Numbered from the stretch's first letter, positions 1 to 8,413 are shown. The stretch: DNA of 64,000 nucleotides from Microvirga sp. (GCA_022241475.1 JAKOMT010000004.1:20001-84000); one strand, 5' to 3'. The notes: a model not told the origin generated them from the letters alone. Numbers and translations are program-made.

Positions 1-1251
1 CAGATCGCCAACGGCCTCCTGCAGATCCTGCTGCCCCTGCGCATGGAGGCCGGGGCCATTCCCATTTCGGGGATCGGCTGGGTGGCGTCGGCCTATGGCC
101 TCGGCTTCGCCGCCGGATGCGTCGCGGCGCCGGCGCTGGTGCGGCATGTCGGGCATATCAGGGCGTTCGCCAGCATGGCGGCGATCGCCTGCGTCGTGGT
201 TCTGGCCTTCACCCGCGCCGAGGCGCTTTGGGAATGGATCCTCTTGCGGATCCTCTCGGGGCTCGCGCTCGCGGGGCTGTTCACGATCATCGACGGCTGG
301 GTGAGCGCCCGGGCGACGAAGGGCAACCGCGGCCGCGTCGTCTCGCTCTACATGATCTGCACCAAGATCGCGCTGATGCTGTCGCCGCTCGCAATCGGGC
401 TCGGATCGATCGAGCAGGACGGGCTGTTCATGCTCGTGGCGGCCCTGATGTGCCTGTCGCTGCTGCCGGTCTCGGCGACGGTCTCGGAGGAGCCGCGCGC
501 GCCTCGATCCGTGCGCATCATCGTGCCGCAACTCTTCCGCGTCGCGCCCTCGGCCATTGTCGGAGCCTTCGCCGTCGGGCTGATGAACGGCGCCGTGATC
601 GCCATCACGCCCGTCTACGGCGTGCGGATCGGGCTCGCGCCGGAGCGCGCGGCGTTGCTGGTTCTGGCGGTTCAGGCGGGCAGCCTCATCGTCCAGTGGC
701 CGATGGGCTGGCTGTCCGACATGACCGACAGACGAAGGGTCATCGCCGGGCTCGCGGCCGGAACGGCGCTCGCCTGCGTCGCGATCGTCTGGGCGGGGGC
801 CAGATCGGATCCGGTGACGCTGACGCTGGCGTTCGGCTTCTGGGGCGGCATGGCGTTATGCATCTACGCGGTTTGCGTCGCCCATGCCTGCGATCTCGTG
901 GAGCCCGACGAGATCGTGCCGGCGATTTCGAGCCTGCTCGTCTGCTGGGCGATCGGAAGCATGATCGGCCCGGCGCCTGCGACGTTCCTGATGGAGGCGG
1001 TCGGGCCTCAAGGGCTGTTCTATTACTGCGCAGCAATCGCGCTGGCGTTGTTCGTATTCGTGGCGGCGCGCATCCTGAGCCGGGAGCGGCCGAAATCGGC
1101 GGGAGGGTTCGTCAACTTGCCCGCGACGAGCGCCGCCATGTCGAGCCTCAGTCCGCGCGCTGGCGAATTGGAGGAGAATGGCGACGATCGCGAGGGAGGC
1201 GACGACGCGGCCGGCGGGGGCGCGCCGGGGTCTCCCGAGAAGCCGGGATGA
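1..1251 (+). CDS. MFS transporter (5' partial)
   Basis: Major facilitator superfamily permease, probably exporting small molecules across the inner membrane. The frame is open from base 1, and the residues before the first ATG (base 43) already read as a hydrophobic MFS helix ending in PLRMEAG, so the true start lies upstream of the window. About 400 residues remain, with roughly ten hydrophobic helices. The loop GWLSDMTDRRR (about residues 240-250) is the MFS loop 8-9 version of the GxxxDrxgRR motif. The C-terminal 50 residues are hydrophilic and acidic/glycine-rich. The substrate cannot be told from sequence. Overall resemblance is to YcaD/YfkF-like drug-type permeases. Confidence 0.85.
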   Translation, partial: QIANGLLQILLPLRMEAGAIPISGIGWVASAYGLGFAAGCVAAPALVRHVGHIRAFASMAAIACVVVLAFTRAEALWEWILLRILSGLALAGLFTIIDGWVSARATKGNRGRVVSLYMICTKIALMLSPLAIGLGSIEQDGLFMLVAALMCLSLLPVSATVSEEPRAPRSVRIIVPQLFRVAPSAIVGAFAVGLMNGAVIAITPVYGVRIGLAPERAALLVLAVQAGSLIVQWPMGWLSDMTDRRRVIAGLAAGTALACVAIVWAGARSDPVTLTLAFGFWGGMALCIYAVCVAHACDLVEPDEIVPAISSLLVCWAIGSMIGPAPATFLMEAVGPQGLFYYCAAIALALFVFVAARILSRERPKSAGGFVNLPATSAAMSSLSPRAGELEENGDDREGGDDAAGGGAPGSPEKPG

Positions 1252-1275
1252 CCCGCGATCAGCCGCCGACGAGCG

Positions 1276-1473
1276 TCAGCGGCGCGCCCGGACGGGAGCC
1301 GTGGTCGAGGAGTCGACCGACGCCGCGAGGACGCGGACCAAACCGGCGAGAGCCAGGCTGGCGACGGCGAAGGCCTGAGCGAAAACGGAGTCGGCGCTGA
1401 GGGCGAGCGCGCCGAAAACGAGGGCGATCGCAAGGAAAAGTCCGGATGCGCGGATGAGGGCTTCGGTGGTCAT
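1276..1473 (-). CDS. Small membrane protein, unknown function
   Basis: A 65-residue protein with two closely spaced hydrophobic segments (about residues 9-26 and 31-50) and a short basic tail. I do not recognise a family. The ATG at 1473 has a GGAGG ribosome-binding site seven bases upstream, which supports it as a real gene. It is transcribed leftward from an EcfG-like promoter (1531-1555) and diverges from the DUF1328 gene at 1713, which has its own EcfG-like promoter. A role in stress or envelope homeostasis is inferred from the promoter only. Confidence 0.6.
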   Translation of the reverse strand: MTTEALIRASGLFLAIALVFGALALSADSVFAQAFAVASLALAGLVRVLAASVDSSTTAPVRARR

Positions 1474-1530
1474 TGGGACGCCTCCTCTGCTGACCGCCTA
1501 CAGGACCGGCGGCGATGCGTTCGACCAATC

Positions 1531-1555
1531 AACGTCGAATATTGCGGAAGGTTCC
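1531..1555 (-). promoter_or_regulatory. EcfG-type general stress promoter (leftward)
   Basis: Read on the minus strand this is GGAAC, 16 bases, then CGTT. This matches the known alphaproteobacterial sigma-EcfG consensus GGAAC-N16/17-CGTT in every fixed base. It lies about 58 bases upstream of the small membrane-protein start at 1473. Confidence 0.65.
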
Positions 1556-1638
1556 CGATATTTGTTTGACGCCGCGCAACGCAATCGTGTTGCAGCGCGT
1601 CGTCGAATCCCGTTTCACATTTTCTCGACCAATTCTGC

Positions 1639-1663
1639 GGAACGAATGCTCGGCTGTGACGTT
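1639..1663 (+). promoter_or_regulatory. EcfG-type general stress promoter (rightward)
   Basis: GGAAC at 1639-1643, a 16-base spacer, and CGTT at 1660-1663 match the sigma-EcfG consensus exactly. The DUF1328 gene starts 50 bases downstream. It is back-to-back with the leftward copy at 1531-1555. Confidence 0.7.
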
Positions 1664-1712
1664 TTCCCGGCGACTTTGACAAACGATCAACCTCGCAAGG
1701 GAGTGCATCGAC

Positions 1713-1889
1713 ATGCTCGGATGGGCCCTCACCTTTCTCGTGGTCGCGGTCATCGCGGCCATTTTCGGTTTCGGCGGGATCGCCGGCGCGGCGGTCAACA
1801 TCGCCCAGATCATCTTTTTCGTCGCGATCGCATTGTTTCTGATCTCGGCGCTCGTGGGCGCTCTGCGCGGACGCGCGCCGCGGCTTTGA
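1713..1889 (+). CDS. DUF1328 family small membrane protein
   Basis: A 58-residue protein made almost wholly of two hydrophobic helices joined by a glycine-rich turn ([10 protein letters not shown], residues 18-27) and closed by a short basic tail. This is the pattern of the DUF1328/YtjA family, whose members are 50-60 residues long. Function is not established. Family members are often reported in general stress regulons, which agrees with the EcfG-type promoter at 1639-1663. The ATG has an AAGGGAG ribosome-binding site about seven bases upstream. A perfect hairpin terminator follows 45 bases after the stop. Confidence 0.85.
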   Translation: MLGWALTFLVVAVIAAIFGFGGIAGAAVNIAQIIFFVAIALFLISALVGALRGRAPRL

Positions 1890-1933
1890 GCGGCGGGCCG
1901 ACGGTTCCCCCGATATTTCACCCGTCGAAAACG

Positions 1934-1967
1934 ATGCGGCCCGGTCGATGACCGGGCCGCATTTTTT
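1934..1967 (+). terminator. Intrinsic terminator after the DUF1328 gene
   Basis: A perfect 13-bp stem (1934-1946 with 1950-1962) with a three-base loop, followed by a T run to 1967. An A run just before the stem means it may also act for the minus-strand SIMPL gene ending at 1981. Confidence 0.85.
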
Positions 1968-1980
1968 CGTCGGGCTCGTT

Positions 1981-2742
1981 TCAGGGCCGGCGAGGAATCT
2001 CCCAGTCGATCCGCACGCTCGCGCCGTAGCGCACGAAGGCCGGCGGGACGATCGGCACCGCGGAGGCGGCCGCGCTCATGCGCATCATCGGCGCCGCGTC
2101 CATTTCGGACCGTAGACCGGGCGACATGGCCGCGTCCGAGATGCGAGCGATCGCGCCGAGGGTGACGCCGGCCGCCTCGCTGAGGACCTCCGCCTGACGG
2201 CGGGCGTCGGCGACGGCGAGGCGGCGCGCCTCGTCCTGCGCCTCCGCCGTGCGGTCGAGCCCCCAGGCGATGGATTGGAACGTCATCGTCTCGAGCGCCA
2301 GGATCTCCCCGGCCAGCGCTCCCACGCCGTCGACGTCGCGAGTGACGACGCTCAACTGATGCGTCGCGGTGAAGGCGGGGCGGGAAATGGGGGAGCCGTC
2401 GGGGTTGAAGCGCTCCGGGGTCTCGTAAACCTGGAACTGCACCGTCTGCACGTCCTCGCGCGCGACGCCCCGTTCCGTGAAATGGGCGAGCGCGCGCTCG
2501 GTCGCGGAATTGTTCGCCTCGACCGCCTCTGCGACGGTGTCCGCGGCGCTCGATACGGACACATGGATTGTCGCGAAGTCGGGCGCGCGCTCGATCTCGC
2601 CTTCGCCCATGACGGAAATCAGAGCCGGCGCGTTCTGAGCGTGCGCCGCTGCCGCGACGATCGGGCCGAGGAACGGCCCGGCGAAGGGGCCGGAGAGAGG
2701 AATCGCGAGAGCCGTGATCAGAAGCAGCGCGTGGCGCGTCAT
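1981..2742 (-). CDS. SIMPL-domain (DUF541) secreted protein
   Basis: A 253-residue exported protein. The N-terminal 36 residues form a signal peptide ending near AHAQNAP. The rest is one SIMPL/DUF541 domain, beginning ISVMGEGEIERAPD, the typical opening of the family. Members are periplasmic or outer-membrane-associated, with poorly defined roles in oxidative stress and membrane integrity. The open frame continues upstream to 3129, but the ATG at 2742 is chosen because it puts the signal peptide at the N-terminus. It is a single gene, converging with the DUF1328 gene. Confidence 0.8.
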   Translation of the reverse strand: MTRHALLLITALAIPLSGPFAGPFLGPIVAAAAHAQNAPALISVMGEGEIERAPDFATIHVSVSSAADTVAEAVEANNSATERALAHFTERGVAREDVQTVQFQVYETPERFNPDGSPISRPAFTATHQLSVVTRDVDGVGALAGEILALETMTFQSIAWGLDRTAEAQDEARRLAVADARRQAEVLSEAAGVTLGAIARISDAAMSPGLRSEMDAAPMMRMSAAASAVPIVPPAFVRYGASVRIDWEIPRRP

Positions 2743-2826
2743 TGTCGTCCGTCCGTCGATGGCGCCGCGGCGAGGAGCGAGCGCGAATTGCGTGAAGCGG
2801 CCGGGGCGATGAACGCCCCGCCAACG

Positions 2827-2857
2827 AAAACCCCCACCATGGCGACCATGATGGGGG
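2827..2857 (-). terminator. Intrinsic terminator of the polyamine-binding protein gene
   Basis: On the minus strand a C5/G5-anchored 10-bp stem (one G-T pair) with a seven-base loop is followed by TTTT. It lies 28-58 bases past the stop of the gene ending at 2885. Confidence 0.7.
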
Positions 2858-2884
2858 ATCGAATACGGCGAAACGACGCCTCGC

Positions 2885-3985
2885 TCAGCGACCGGTCTTG
2901 ATCCGGGTCCAGTGACGCGTGACCACTCTCTGGGTGCGATCGTCATACGCCGTGTTCGTGAACAGCCGCGCCATCGTCTCGTCGTTGGGATAGACGCCCG
3001 GATCGGCGAGGATCTCGGGATCGACGAAGTCCTTCGCGGCGAGATTACCGGACGCGTAGGCGACGTAATTCGTGTTCGCGGCGGCGACTTCGGGGCGCAG
3101 CATGAAGTCGATGAAGGCGTGGGCCTCATCGGGATTGGGGGCGTCGGCGGGGATCGCGAAGGAATCGAACCACATCAGCGCCCCTTCCCGCGGGACGATG
3201 TAGGCGATCTCGACGCCGGCGCCCGCTTCCGCGGCGCGGTCGCGGGCCTGCAGGATGTCGCCCGAATAGCCGACCGCCAGACAGATGTCGCCGTTGGCCA
3301 GCGCGTTGATGTACTCGGAGGAGTGGAACCGGCGCACGTGCGCGGACATGCCCGACAGAAGCTCCACCGCCCGGTCGAGATCGGCGCTCTCGCGCGAATT
3401 CGGATCGAGCCCGAGATAATTCAAGGCCGTGGGGAAGATGTCGTCGGCGGCGTCGAGGACATGGACGCCGCAATCGGCGAGCCTGGCCGCGATCTCGGGA
3501 TCGAAGAGCAGCGACCAGCTGTCGAGTGGCGCGTCGCCGAGGCGGGCCCGCACCATGGCGACGTTGATCCCGATGCCGGTCGTGCCCCACATGTAGTTGA
3601 CGGAATGCGCGTTGCCGGGGTCGTAGGCCGCCGTGCGCTCGGCCACCACGGGCCAGATGTTCGGGAGATTGGCGAGCTTCGACGCGTCGAGGGGAGCGAA
3701 GATTCCGGCTCGCACGAGGCGCTCGACGAAGGGGCCCGACGGCACGACGATGTCGTAGCCCGAGCGTCCCGCGAGCAGCTTTGTCTCGACGATCTCGTTG
3801 GTGTCGTAAGTGTCGTAGACGACCCGGATTCCCGTTTCGGCCGTGAAGGCGGCGATCATCTCCGGATCGACGTAGTCGGACCAGTTGTAGACGTTGACCA
3901 CGCGCTCCTGCGCCTGCCCCGGCGACGGCGCGGCCAGTGCGAGCGCCGCGCAGGCGGCCATGGTGGTGAAAGCAATGCGCAACAT
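2885..3985 (-). CDS. potF: Periplasmic polyamine (spermidine/putrescine)-type binding protein
   Basis: A 366-residue ABC-type solute-binding protein of the PotD/PotF group. Residues 1-24 are a signal peptide (cleavage near GQAQE). The mature N-terminus VNVYNWSDYVDPEM is the family's hallmark opening. The length matches PotF, usually about 370. The family binds putrescine or spermidine in the periplasm and delivers it to an ABC permease. No permease or ATPase gene lies beside it, so it must work with components encoded elsewhere or act alone. The start at 3985 is chosen for the signal peptide. The frame stays open far upstream through amtB, but that is a shadow. Symbol by family resemblance. 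Confidence 0.8.
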   Translation of the reverse strand: MLRIAFTTMAACAALALAAPSPGQAQERVVNVYNWSDYVDPEMIAAFTAETGIRVVYDTYDTNEIVETKLLAGRSGYDIVVPSGPFVERLVRAGIFAPLDASKLANLPNIWPVVAERTAAYDPGNAHSVNYMWGTTGIGINVAMVRARLGDAPLDSWSLLFDPEIAARLADCGVHVLDAADDIFPTALNYLGLDPNSRESADLDRAVELLSGMSAHVRRFHSSEYINALANGDICLAVGYSGDILQARDRAAEAGAGVEIAYIVPREGALMWFDSFAIPADAPNPDEAHAFIDFMLRPEVAAANTNYVAYASGNLAAKDFVDPEILADPGVYPNDETMARLFTNTAYDDRTQRVVTRHWTRIKTGR

Positions 3986-4108
3986 CGACGGCCAACTCCG
4001 GTTTGGCTGGAACGTGACGGTCGGCGACCGAACCGCCCGGACGTTAGGAATTTCGCGTGCGGGGGACAAGCCGAATCGGCGCGCCTCCGATCGCGCGCGG
4101 CCGACACG

Positions 4109-4137
4109 AAAACGCCGCGCCCGGATGGGCGCGGCGT
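4109..4137 (-). terminator. Intrinsic terminator of glnK-amtB
   Basis: An 11-bp perfect GC stem (4112-4122 with 4127-4137), a four-base loop and, on the minus strand, a T run. It lies just downstream of the amtB stop at 4165. Confidence 0.8.
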
Positions 4138-4164
4138 CCGGCAGGCGGAGCGCCGCCCTGCTCG

Positions 4165-5523
4165 TCAGATGCGGCCGGCGCCGGAGCTGAACTCCGGATA
4201 GGCCTCGACGCCCACCTCGACCTTGTCGAGACCCAGCGCCTCTTCCTCGGGGCTGACGCGCAGACCCATGACCGCCTTGATGACCATCCACACGACGGCC
4301 GACGCGACCACGGTGAAGGCGCCGATCGAGACGATGCCCACGATCTGCGTCCCGTAGCTGGCGTCGCCGTTGGACAGCGGGACGATCAGCGTGCCCCAGA
4401 TGCCTGCGAGCAGGTGGACGGGGATGGCGCCGACGACGTCGTCGATCTTCAGCTTGTCGAGCAGCGGCACCGCGAAGACCACGATCGCGCCGCCGACGGC
4501 GCCGATGGCGATCGAAAGTCCGGCCGAGGGAGCCAGCGGTTCGGCCGTGATCGACACCAGACCGGCGAGAGCGCCGTTCAGCGCGATGGTGAGATCGACC
4601 TTCTTGTAGATGACCTGGCAGAGAATGACGGCCGCGATGACGCCGCCGGCCGCGGCCAGGTTGGTGTTCATGAAGATCTTCGCGACGGAGGACGCGTCCT
4701 CGATCGTGCCGATGGCGAGCTGCGAGGCGCCGTTGAAGCCGAACCAGCCGAGCCAGAGGATGAAGGTGCCGAGCGTGGCGAGCGGCATCGAGGAGCCCTG
4801 CAGCGGATTCACGCGGCCGTCCTCGGTGTACTTGCCCCTGCGCGCGCCGACGATGAGGGCGCCCGTGAGGGCCGCCCAGCCGCCGACCGAGTGAACCAGC
4901 GTGGAACCGGCGAAGTCGGCGAAGCCCATCTCGGACAGCCAGCCGCCGCCCCACTGCCAGGAGCCGGTGATCGGGTAGAGAATGCCGGTGAGCAGGACGA
5001 CGAAGACGAGGAACGGGCCGAGCTTCATGCGCTCGGCGATCGTGCCGGAGACGATCGAAGCGGTCGTGGCGCAGAACACCATCTGGAAGAACCAGTCGGA
5101 GGCGGCGGCGTAGTCGCCCGTGTCGGCCGACGGATCCGGAATCTCGATCGGACCAGGCGTCCCGAAGAAGCCGCCGTCGACGCCGTTGTACATGAGGTTG
5201 TAACCGATGGCCCAGTAGGCGAGGCCGGCGATCGAATAGAGGCAGATGTTCTTGAGGCACTGCATCGAGACGTTCTTGGAGCGGACCATGCCCGCCTCGA
5301 GCATCGCGAAGCCCGCGGCCATCCACATCACGAGGAAGCCGCCGATCAGGAAGAGAAGCGTATTGAAGACGAACTGGCCGTCCGCCGGCACCGCCGTCGA
5401 GGCGACGGCTTCGACCGCTTCGACGGCTTCGACCGGCGCGGGGGCCTGCGCCATGGCGGCGGTGACCGACAGTAGAAGGGCGGCGGCCGTGGAAGCCGTC
5501 CGGAAGGTGAGACGTTGCACCAT
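4165..5523 (-). CDS. amtB: Ammonium transporter AmtB
   Basis: A 452-residue Amt/Rh channel for ammonium uptake across the inner membrane. The first 22 residues form a signal peptide (ends TAAMAQ), followed by a short Glu-Ala-Val repeat linker, then eleven membrane helices. The twin pore histidines are visible in STLVHSVGGW and GAIPVHLLAG. AMLEAGMVRSKN is the conserved first-helix motif. The ATG at 5523 is preferred over upstream in-frame codons because AGGAG lies eight bases before it. It follows glnK by 34 bases in the same operon, the classic arrangement in which GlnK plugs the channel when nitrogen is plentiful. Confidence 0.95.
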   Translation of the reverse strand: MVQRLTFRTASTAAALLLSVTAAMAQAPAPVEAVEAVEAVASTAVPADGQFVFNTLLFLIGGFLVMWMAAGFAMLEAGMVRSKNVSMQCLKNICLYSIAGLAYWAIGYNLMYNGVDGGFFGTPGPIEIPDPSADTGDYAAASDWFFQMVFCATTASIVSGTIAERMKLGPFLVFVVLLTGILYPITGSWQWGGGWLSEMGFADFAGSTLVHSVGGWAALTGALIVGARRGKYTEDGRVNPLQGSSMPLATLGTFILWLGWFGFNGASQLAIGTIEDASSVAKIFMNTNLAAAGGVIAAVILCQVIYKKVDLTIALNGALAGLVSITAEPLAPSAGLSIAIGAVGGAIVVFAVPLLDKLKIDDVVGAIPVHLLAGIWGTLIVPLSNGDASYGTQIVGIVSIGAFTVVASAVVWMVIKAVMGLRVSPEEEALGLDKVEVGVEAYPEFSSGAGRI

Positions 5524-5557
5524 TGCATTTACTCCTGGGATGGCGTCGCGCGGGCGA

Positions 5558-5896
5558 TCAGAGCGCATCGGAATCGGTTTCGCCGGTGCGGATGCGCACG
5601 GCTTTCTCGAGAGGAAAGACGAAGATCTTGCCGTCGCCGATCTGCCCGGTGCGGGCGGCCTGGGCGATCGCGTCGATCGTCGCGACGAGCTGGTCGTCGC
5701 CCACCGCCACTTCGATCTTGATCTTCGGCAGGAAGCTCACTGCGTATTCCGCGCCGCGGTAGATCTCGGTGTGCCCCTTCTGGCGCCCGTATCCCTTCAC
5801 CTCGGTCACTGTCAGGCCGTGGACGCCGAGCGCGGTGAGCGCGTCGCGCACCTCCTCGAGCTTGAACGGCTTGATGATGGCCATCACGATTTTCAT
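5558..5896 (-). CDS. glnK: Nitrogen regulatory PII protein GlnK
   Basis: A 112-residue PII trimer subunit that senses ATP/ADP and 2-oxoglutarate and controls AmtB and nitrogen regulation. Tyr51, the uridylylation site, is present on the T-loop (RGAEYAVSFLPK). The B-loop (TGQIGDGKIFV) and C-terminal TGE are intact. It is the first gene of the glnK-amtB operon. A sigma-54 promoter 99-118 bases upstream implies NtrC-dependent induction under nitrogen limitation. Length is exactly that of the family. Confidence 0.95.
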   Translation of the reverse strand: MKIVMAIIKPFKLEEVRDALTALGVHGLTVTEVKGYGRQKGHTEIYRGAEYAVSFLPKIKIEVAVGDDQLVATIDAIAQAARTGQIGDGKIFVFPLEKAVRIRTGETDSDAL

Positions 5897-5994
5897 GGGT
5901 CCGCCCCCTTACGATGCCGCCGGCCCCCGGGCTCGGCGGCGCGTTGAGATGACCCGCCGAACGTTGATTTCGACGGGCCTCGGGGGTCTCGTAA

Positions 5995-6010
5995 ACAAAC
6001 CGCGTGCCAA
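5995..6010 (-). promoter_or_regulatory. Sigma-54 promoter of glnK-amtB
   Basis: On the minus strand TTGGCACG, four bases, TTGT. This matches the sigma-54 consensus YTGGCACG-N4-TTGC at all positions except the final C. GG and the -12 G have the required spacing. Transcription would start near 5983, leaving a leader of about 87 bases before glnK. Confidence 0.8.
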
Positions 6011-6142
6011 CCGGACGAATCGAGGGCGGATAAGGCCCATTACGTGATCGGGAAGAGGGCGCCGCAAAAATGGGCGGCAATATCCGACTGGACTCAATCT
6101 CTTTGCTTAAATTTTAGTCACATGCACGATGGCGCGCGCCGA

Positions 6143-7009
6143 TCAGGCGCCATCGAGGATTTCACGCACGAGCCCTTCCTGCGCCACCGACGCCACGAGC
6201 GCTCCGTCTCGCGTATAGATCGCGCCCCGGGCGAAGCCGCGAGCGCCGGAGGCGTTCGGGCTGTCCTGCGCGTAGAGGAGCCAATCGTCCGCCCGGAAGG
6301 GGCGATGGATCCAGAGCGCGTGGTCGAGACTGGCGGCCTGGATCGCGCGCTCGAATACGGTGCGTCCATGCGCGATCATCGAGGTGTCGAGAAGCGTCAG
6401 GTCGGAGGCGTAGGCCAGCACGCAATGATGGATCGTCGGATCGTCGGGCAGGCGCTCGGACGTGCGCATCCAGACGTGGAAGCGCGGATCGCGGGCGGGT
6501 TCGCCGCGATAGCGGTCGGCCTCGACGAGCCGGATGTCGATCGGCCGCTCGCGTTCGAAATAGCGGCGGATGGCCTCGGGCATGTCCTGCAGCGCGTCGC
6601 CGGCGAAGCCGGCGTCCGCCCCGAGCGCTTCGGGACCCGGCACGTCGGGCATCGGCGCGGCGTGGTCGAACCCGGTCTCCGCGACCTGGAACGACGCCGA
6701 CATCGAGAAGATCGCCTGCCCGTTCTGGATGGCGACGACGCGCCGCGTGCTGAACGAACGCCCGTCGCGGATCCGGTCGACTTCATAGATGATCGGAACG
6801 AGCGGAGAGCCCGGCCTCAGAAAGTACCCGTGCAGCGAATGCGGAGCGCGGTCTTCGACCGTGCGGCAGGCCGCGACCAGAGCCTGGCCGATCACCTGGC
6901 CCCCGAAGACGCGCTGCCAGCTCGTCTGGGGGCTGCGACCCCGGAAGAGATTGCGCTCGAGCTGCTCGAGATCGAGAATGGAGAGAAGATCGGCGACGGC
7001 GCGCGACAT
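6143..7009 (-). CDS. tesB: Acyl-CoA thioesterase II (TesB)
   Basis: A 288-residue double-hotdog thioesterase that hydrolyses medium- and long-chain acyl-CoA to free acid and CoA in the cytoplasm. The N-terminal hotdog carries WQRVFGGQVIGQAL, a strong family signature. The C-terminal half carries HRPFRADDWLLY and ARGAIYTRDG, which surround the catalytic Asp/Thr/Gln network of TesB. Length matches E. coli TesB (286). The ATG at 7009 is chosen because homology begins at once after it (LLSILDLEQLERNLFRG). It stands alone, diverging from the UbiH-type gene. Confidence 0.92.
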   Translation of the reverse strand: MSRAVADLLSILDLEQLERNLFRGRSPQTSWQRVFGGQVIGQALVAACRTVEDRAPHSLHGYFLRPGSPLVPIIYEVDRIRDGRSFSTRRVVAIQNGQAIFSMSASFQVAETGFDHAAPMPDVPGPEALGADAGFAGDALQDMPEAIRRYFERERPIDIRLVEADRYRGEPARDPRFHVWMRTSERLPDDPTIHHCVLAYASDLTLLDTSMIAHGRTVFERAIQAASLDHALWIHRPFRADDWLLYAQDSPNASGARGFARGAIYTRDGALVASVAQEGLVREILDGA

Positions 7010-7099
7010 CGGATGCCCTCGGGCTTCGGGCGGGCGCAATTGCCACCCCCGCCGGTCCCGGCATAGGAAAGCGGGACGAGGCGCGTCAAGTGCGTCGCC

Positions 7100-7135
7100 G
7101 ATGCAAGGGAGCGAAACGATGCAAGGGAGCGAAAC
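7100..7135 (+). repeat. Tandem 18-bp repeat duplicating the ribosome-binding site
   Basis: Two perfect adjacent 18-bp copies (7100-7117 and 7118-7135), each containing AAGGGAG. The second copy's AAGGGAG sits nine bases before the GTG start at 7139. The first copy supplies a redundant site 27 bases before it. Confidence 0.85.
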
Positions 7136-7138
7136 ATC

Positions 7139-8413
7139 GTGAGCGGTTCGTCGGGGCCTGGCGCCCGCGCGACATCGAAGACGCCGGCGCGCAGGATCGC
7201 GGTGGCCGGGGGAGGGATCGCCGGCCTCGCGCTCGCGGCGTCGCTGGCGCGGGCCTGCCCCAGCGCGATCGAGGTGGTCGTCTGCGATCCCGCCTTCGCC
7301 GCGGCCCGGTCGAACGACGAGCGCGCCTACGCCGTCGCGGCCGCCGGCCGGCGCATGTTGGAGGCGCTGGGCGCATGGGAGGCGATCGCCGACCAGGCCC
7401 AGCCGATCCGCGACATGGCGATCACCGATAGCCGGCTGACCGATCCCGTCCGCCCGACCTTCCTTACGTTCGGCGGCGAGGCGGCCCCCGGCGAGCCGTT
7501 CGCCCACATGGTTCCCGGACAGGCGCTGCTCGACGCGCTCATCGCCATCTGCCGCGAGGCGGGCGTCGACATGCGCGCCTGCTCCGTGCGCCGTTACACG
7601 GCCGACGATTTCGGCGGCTCCGCCCGCCTGTCGGACGGCGGGACGCTGTCCGTCGACCTGCTCGTCGCCGCCGACGGCGCGCGCTCGCGCCTGCGCGAGG
7701 CGGCGGGGATTTCATGGATCGGCCGGTCCTACGGGCAGGTCGGCATCGTCGCGACGATCGGCCACGAGCGCGACCACGAGGGCCGCGCCACCGAGCATTT
7801 CCTGCCCTCCGGCCCCTTCGCGCTGCTTCCTCTGACGCCGGGAGGTACACTGGGCCATCGCTCCTCCATCGTCTGGACGGAGCGGGAGGCGGACGCTCCG
7901 CGCATCCTCGCCATGGACACGGAGCAGGCGACGGAGGAGGTCGAGCGACGTTTCGGACTGGAACTGGGGACGATCGCGCTGGAGACGCCCCTGCGGGGCT
8001 GGCCGCTCGCCTATGGTTTCGCGCGGGACTTCGTCGCGCCGCGCCTCGCCCTGATCGGCGACGCGGCGCACGTCATCCATCCAATCGCCGGACAGGGGCT
8101 CAATCTGGCGTTCAAGGACGTCGCGGCTCTGGCCGAATGCGTCGTCGACGCCGCGCGCCTGGGCATGGATCCCGGCGGGGCGGACACTCTCGACGATTAC
8201 CAGCGGGCGCGGCGCTTCGACACGCTTGCGATGGGCCTCGCGACGGACGGTCTGAACCGCCTGTTCTCGAACGATGTCGGCCCGGTGCGTATGCTCCGCG
8301 ACCTCGGTCTCGGCGTCGTCGACCGGTTGCCGCCGCTGAAGCGGTTCTTCATCCGAGAGGCCGCGGGGCTTGCGCGACGCGGGCCGCGTCTGCTCCGCGG
8401 GGAGCGTCTCTGA
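7139..8413 (+). CDS. UbiH/UbiF/COQ6-family FAD-dependent hydroxylase
   Basis: A 424-residue class A flavoprotein monooxygenase of the type that hydroxylates the ubiquinone ring. The N-terminal dinucleotide fold is at about residues 21-33 (RIAVAGGGIAGLALA). The second FAD motif GDAAHVIHPIAGQG is at about residue 305. The motif between them (DLLVAADGARSRLR) is the DG motif of the family. Start is GTG at 7139, the first start after the repeated Shine-Dalgarno element. Which ring position it hydroxylates (UbiH, UbiF, UbiI or the alphaproteobacterial UbiL) cannot be decided from sequence alone. Confidence 0.85.
   Translation: MSGSSGPGARATSKTPARRIAVAGGGIAGLALAASLARACPSAIEVVVCDPAFAAARSNDERAYAVAAAGRRMLEALGAWEAIADQAQPIRDMAITDSRLTDPVRPTFLTFGGEAAPGEPFAHMVPGQALLDALIAICREAGVDMRACSVRRYTADDFGGSARLSDGGTLSVDLLVAADGARSRLREAAGISWIGRSYGQVGIVATIGHERDHEGRATEHFLPSGPFALLPLTPGGTLGHRSSIVWTEREADAPRILAMDTEQATEEVERRFGLELGTIALETPLRGWPLAYGFARDFVAPRLALIGDAAHVIHPIAGQGLNLAFKDVAALAECVVDAARLGMDPGGADTLDDYQRARRFDTLAMGLATDGLNRLFSNDVGPVRMLRDLGLGVVDRLPPLKRFFIREAAGLARRGPRLLRGERL

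Noticed and set aside
6061..6078. GCCGC-N8-GCGGC as an NtrC enhancer for glnK
   Set aside because: It lacks the conserved GCAC/GTGC arms and lies only about 60 bases before the -24 element.
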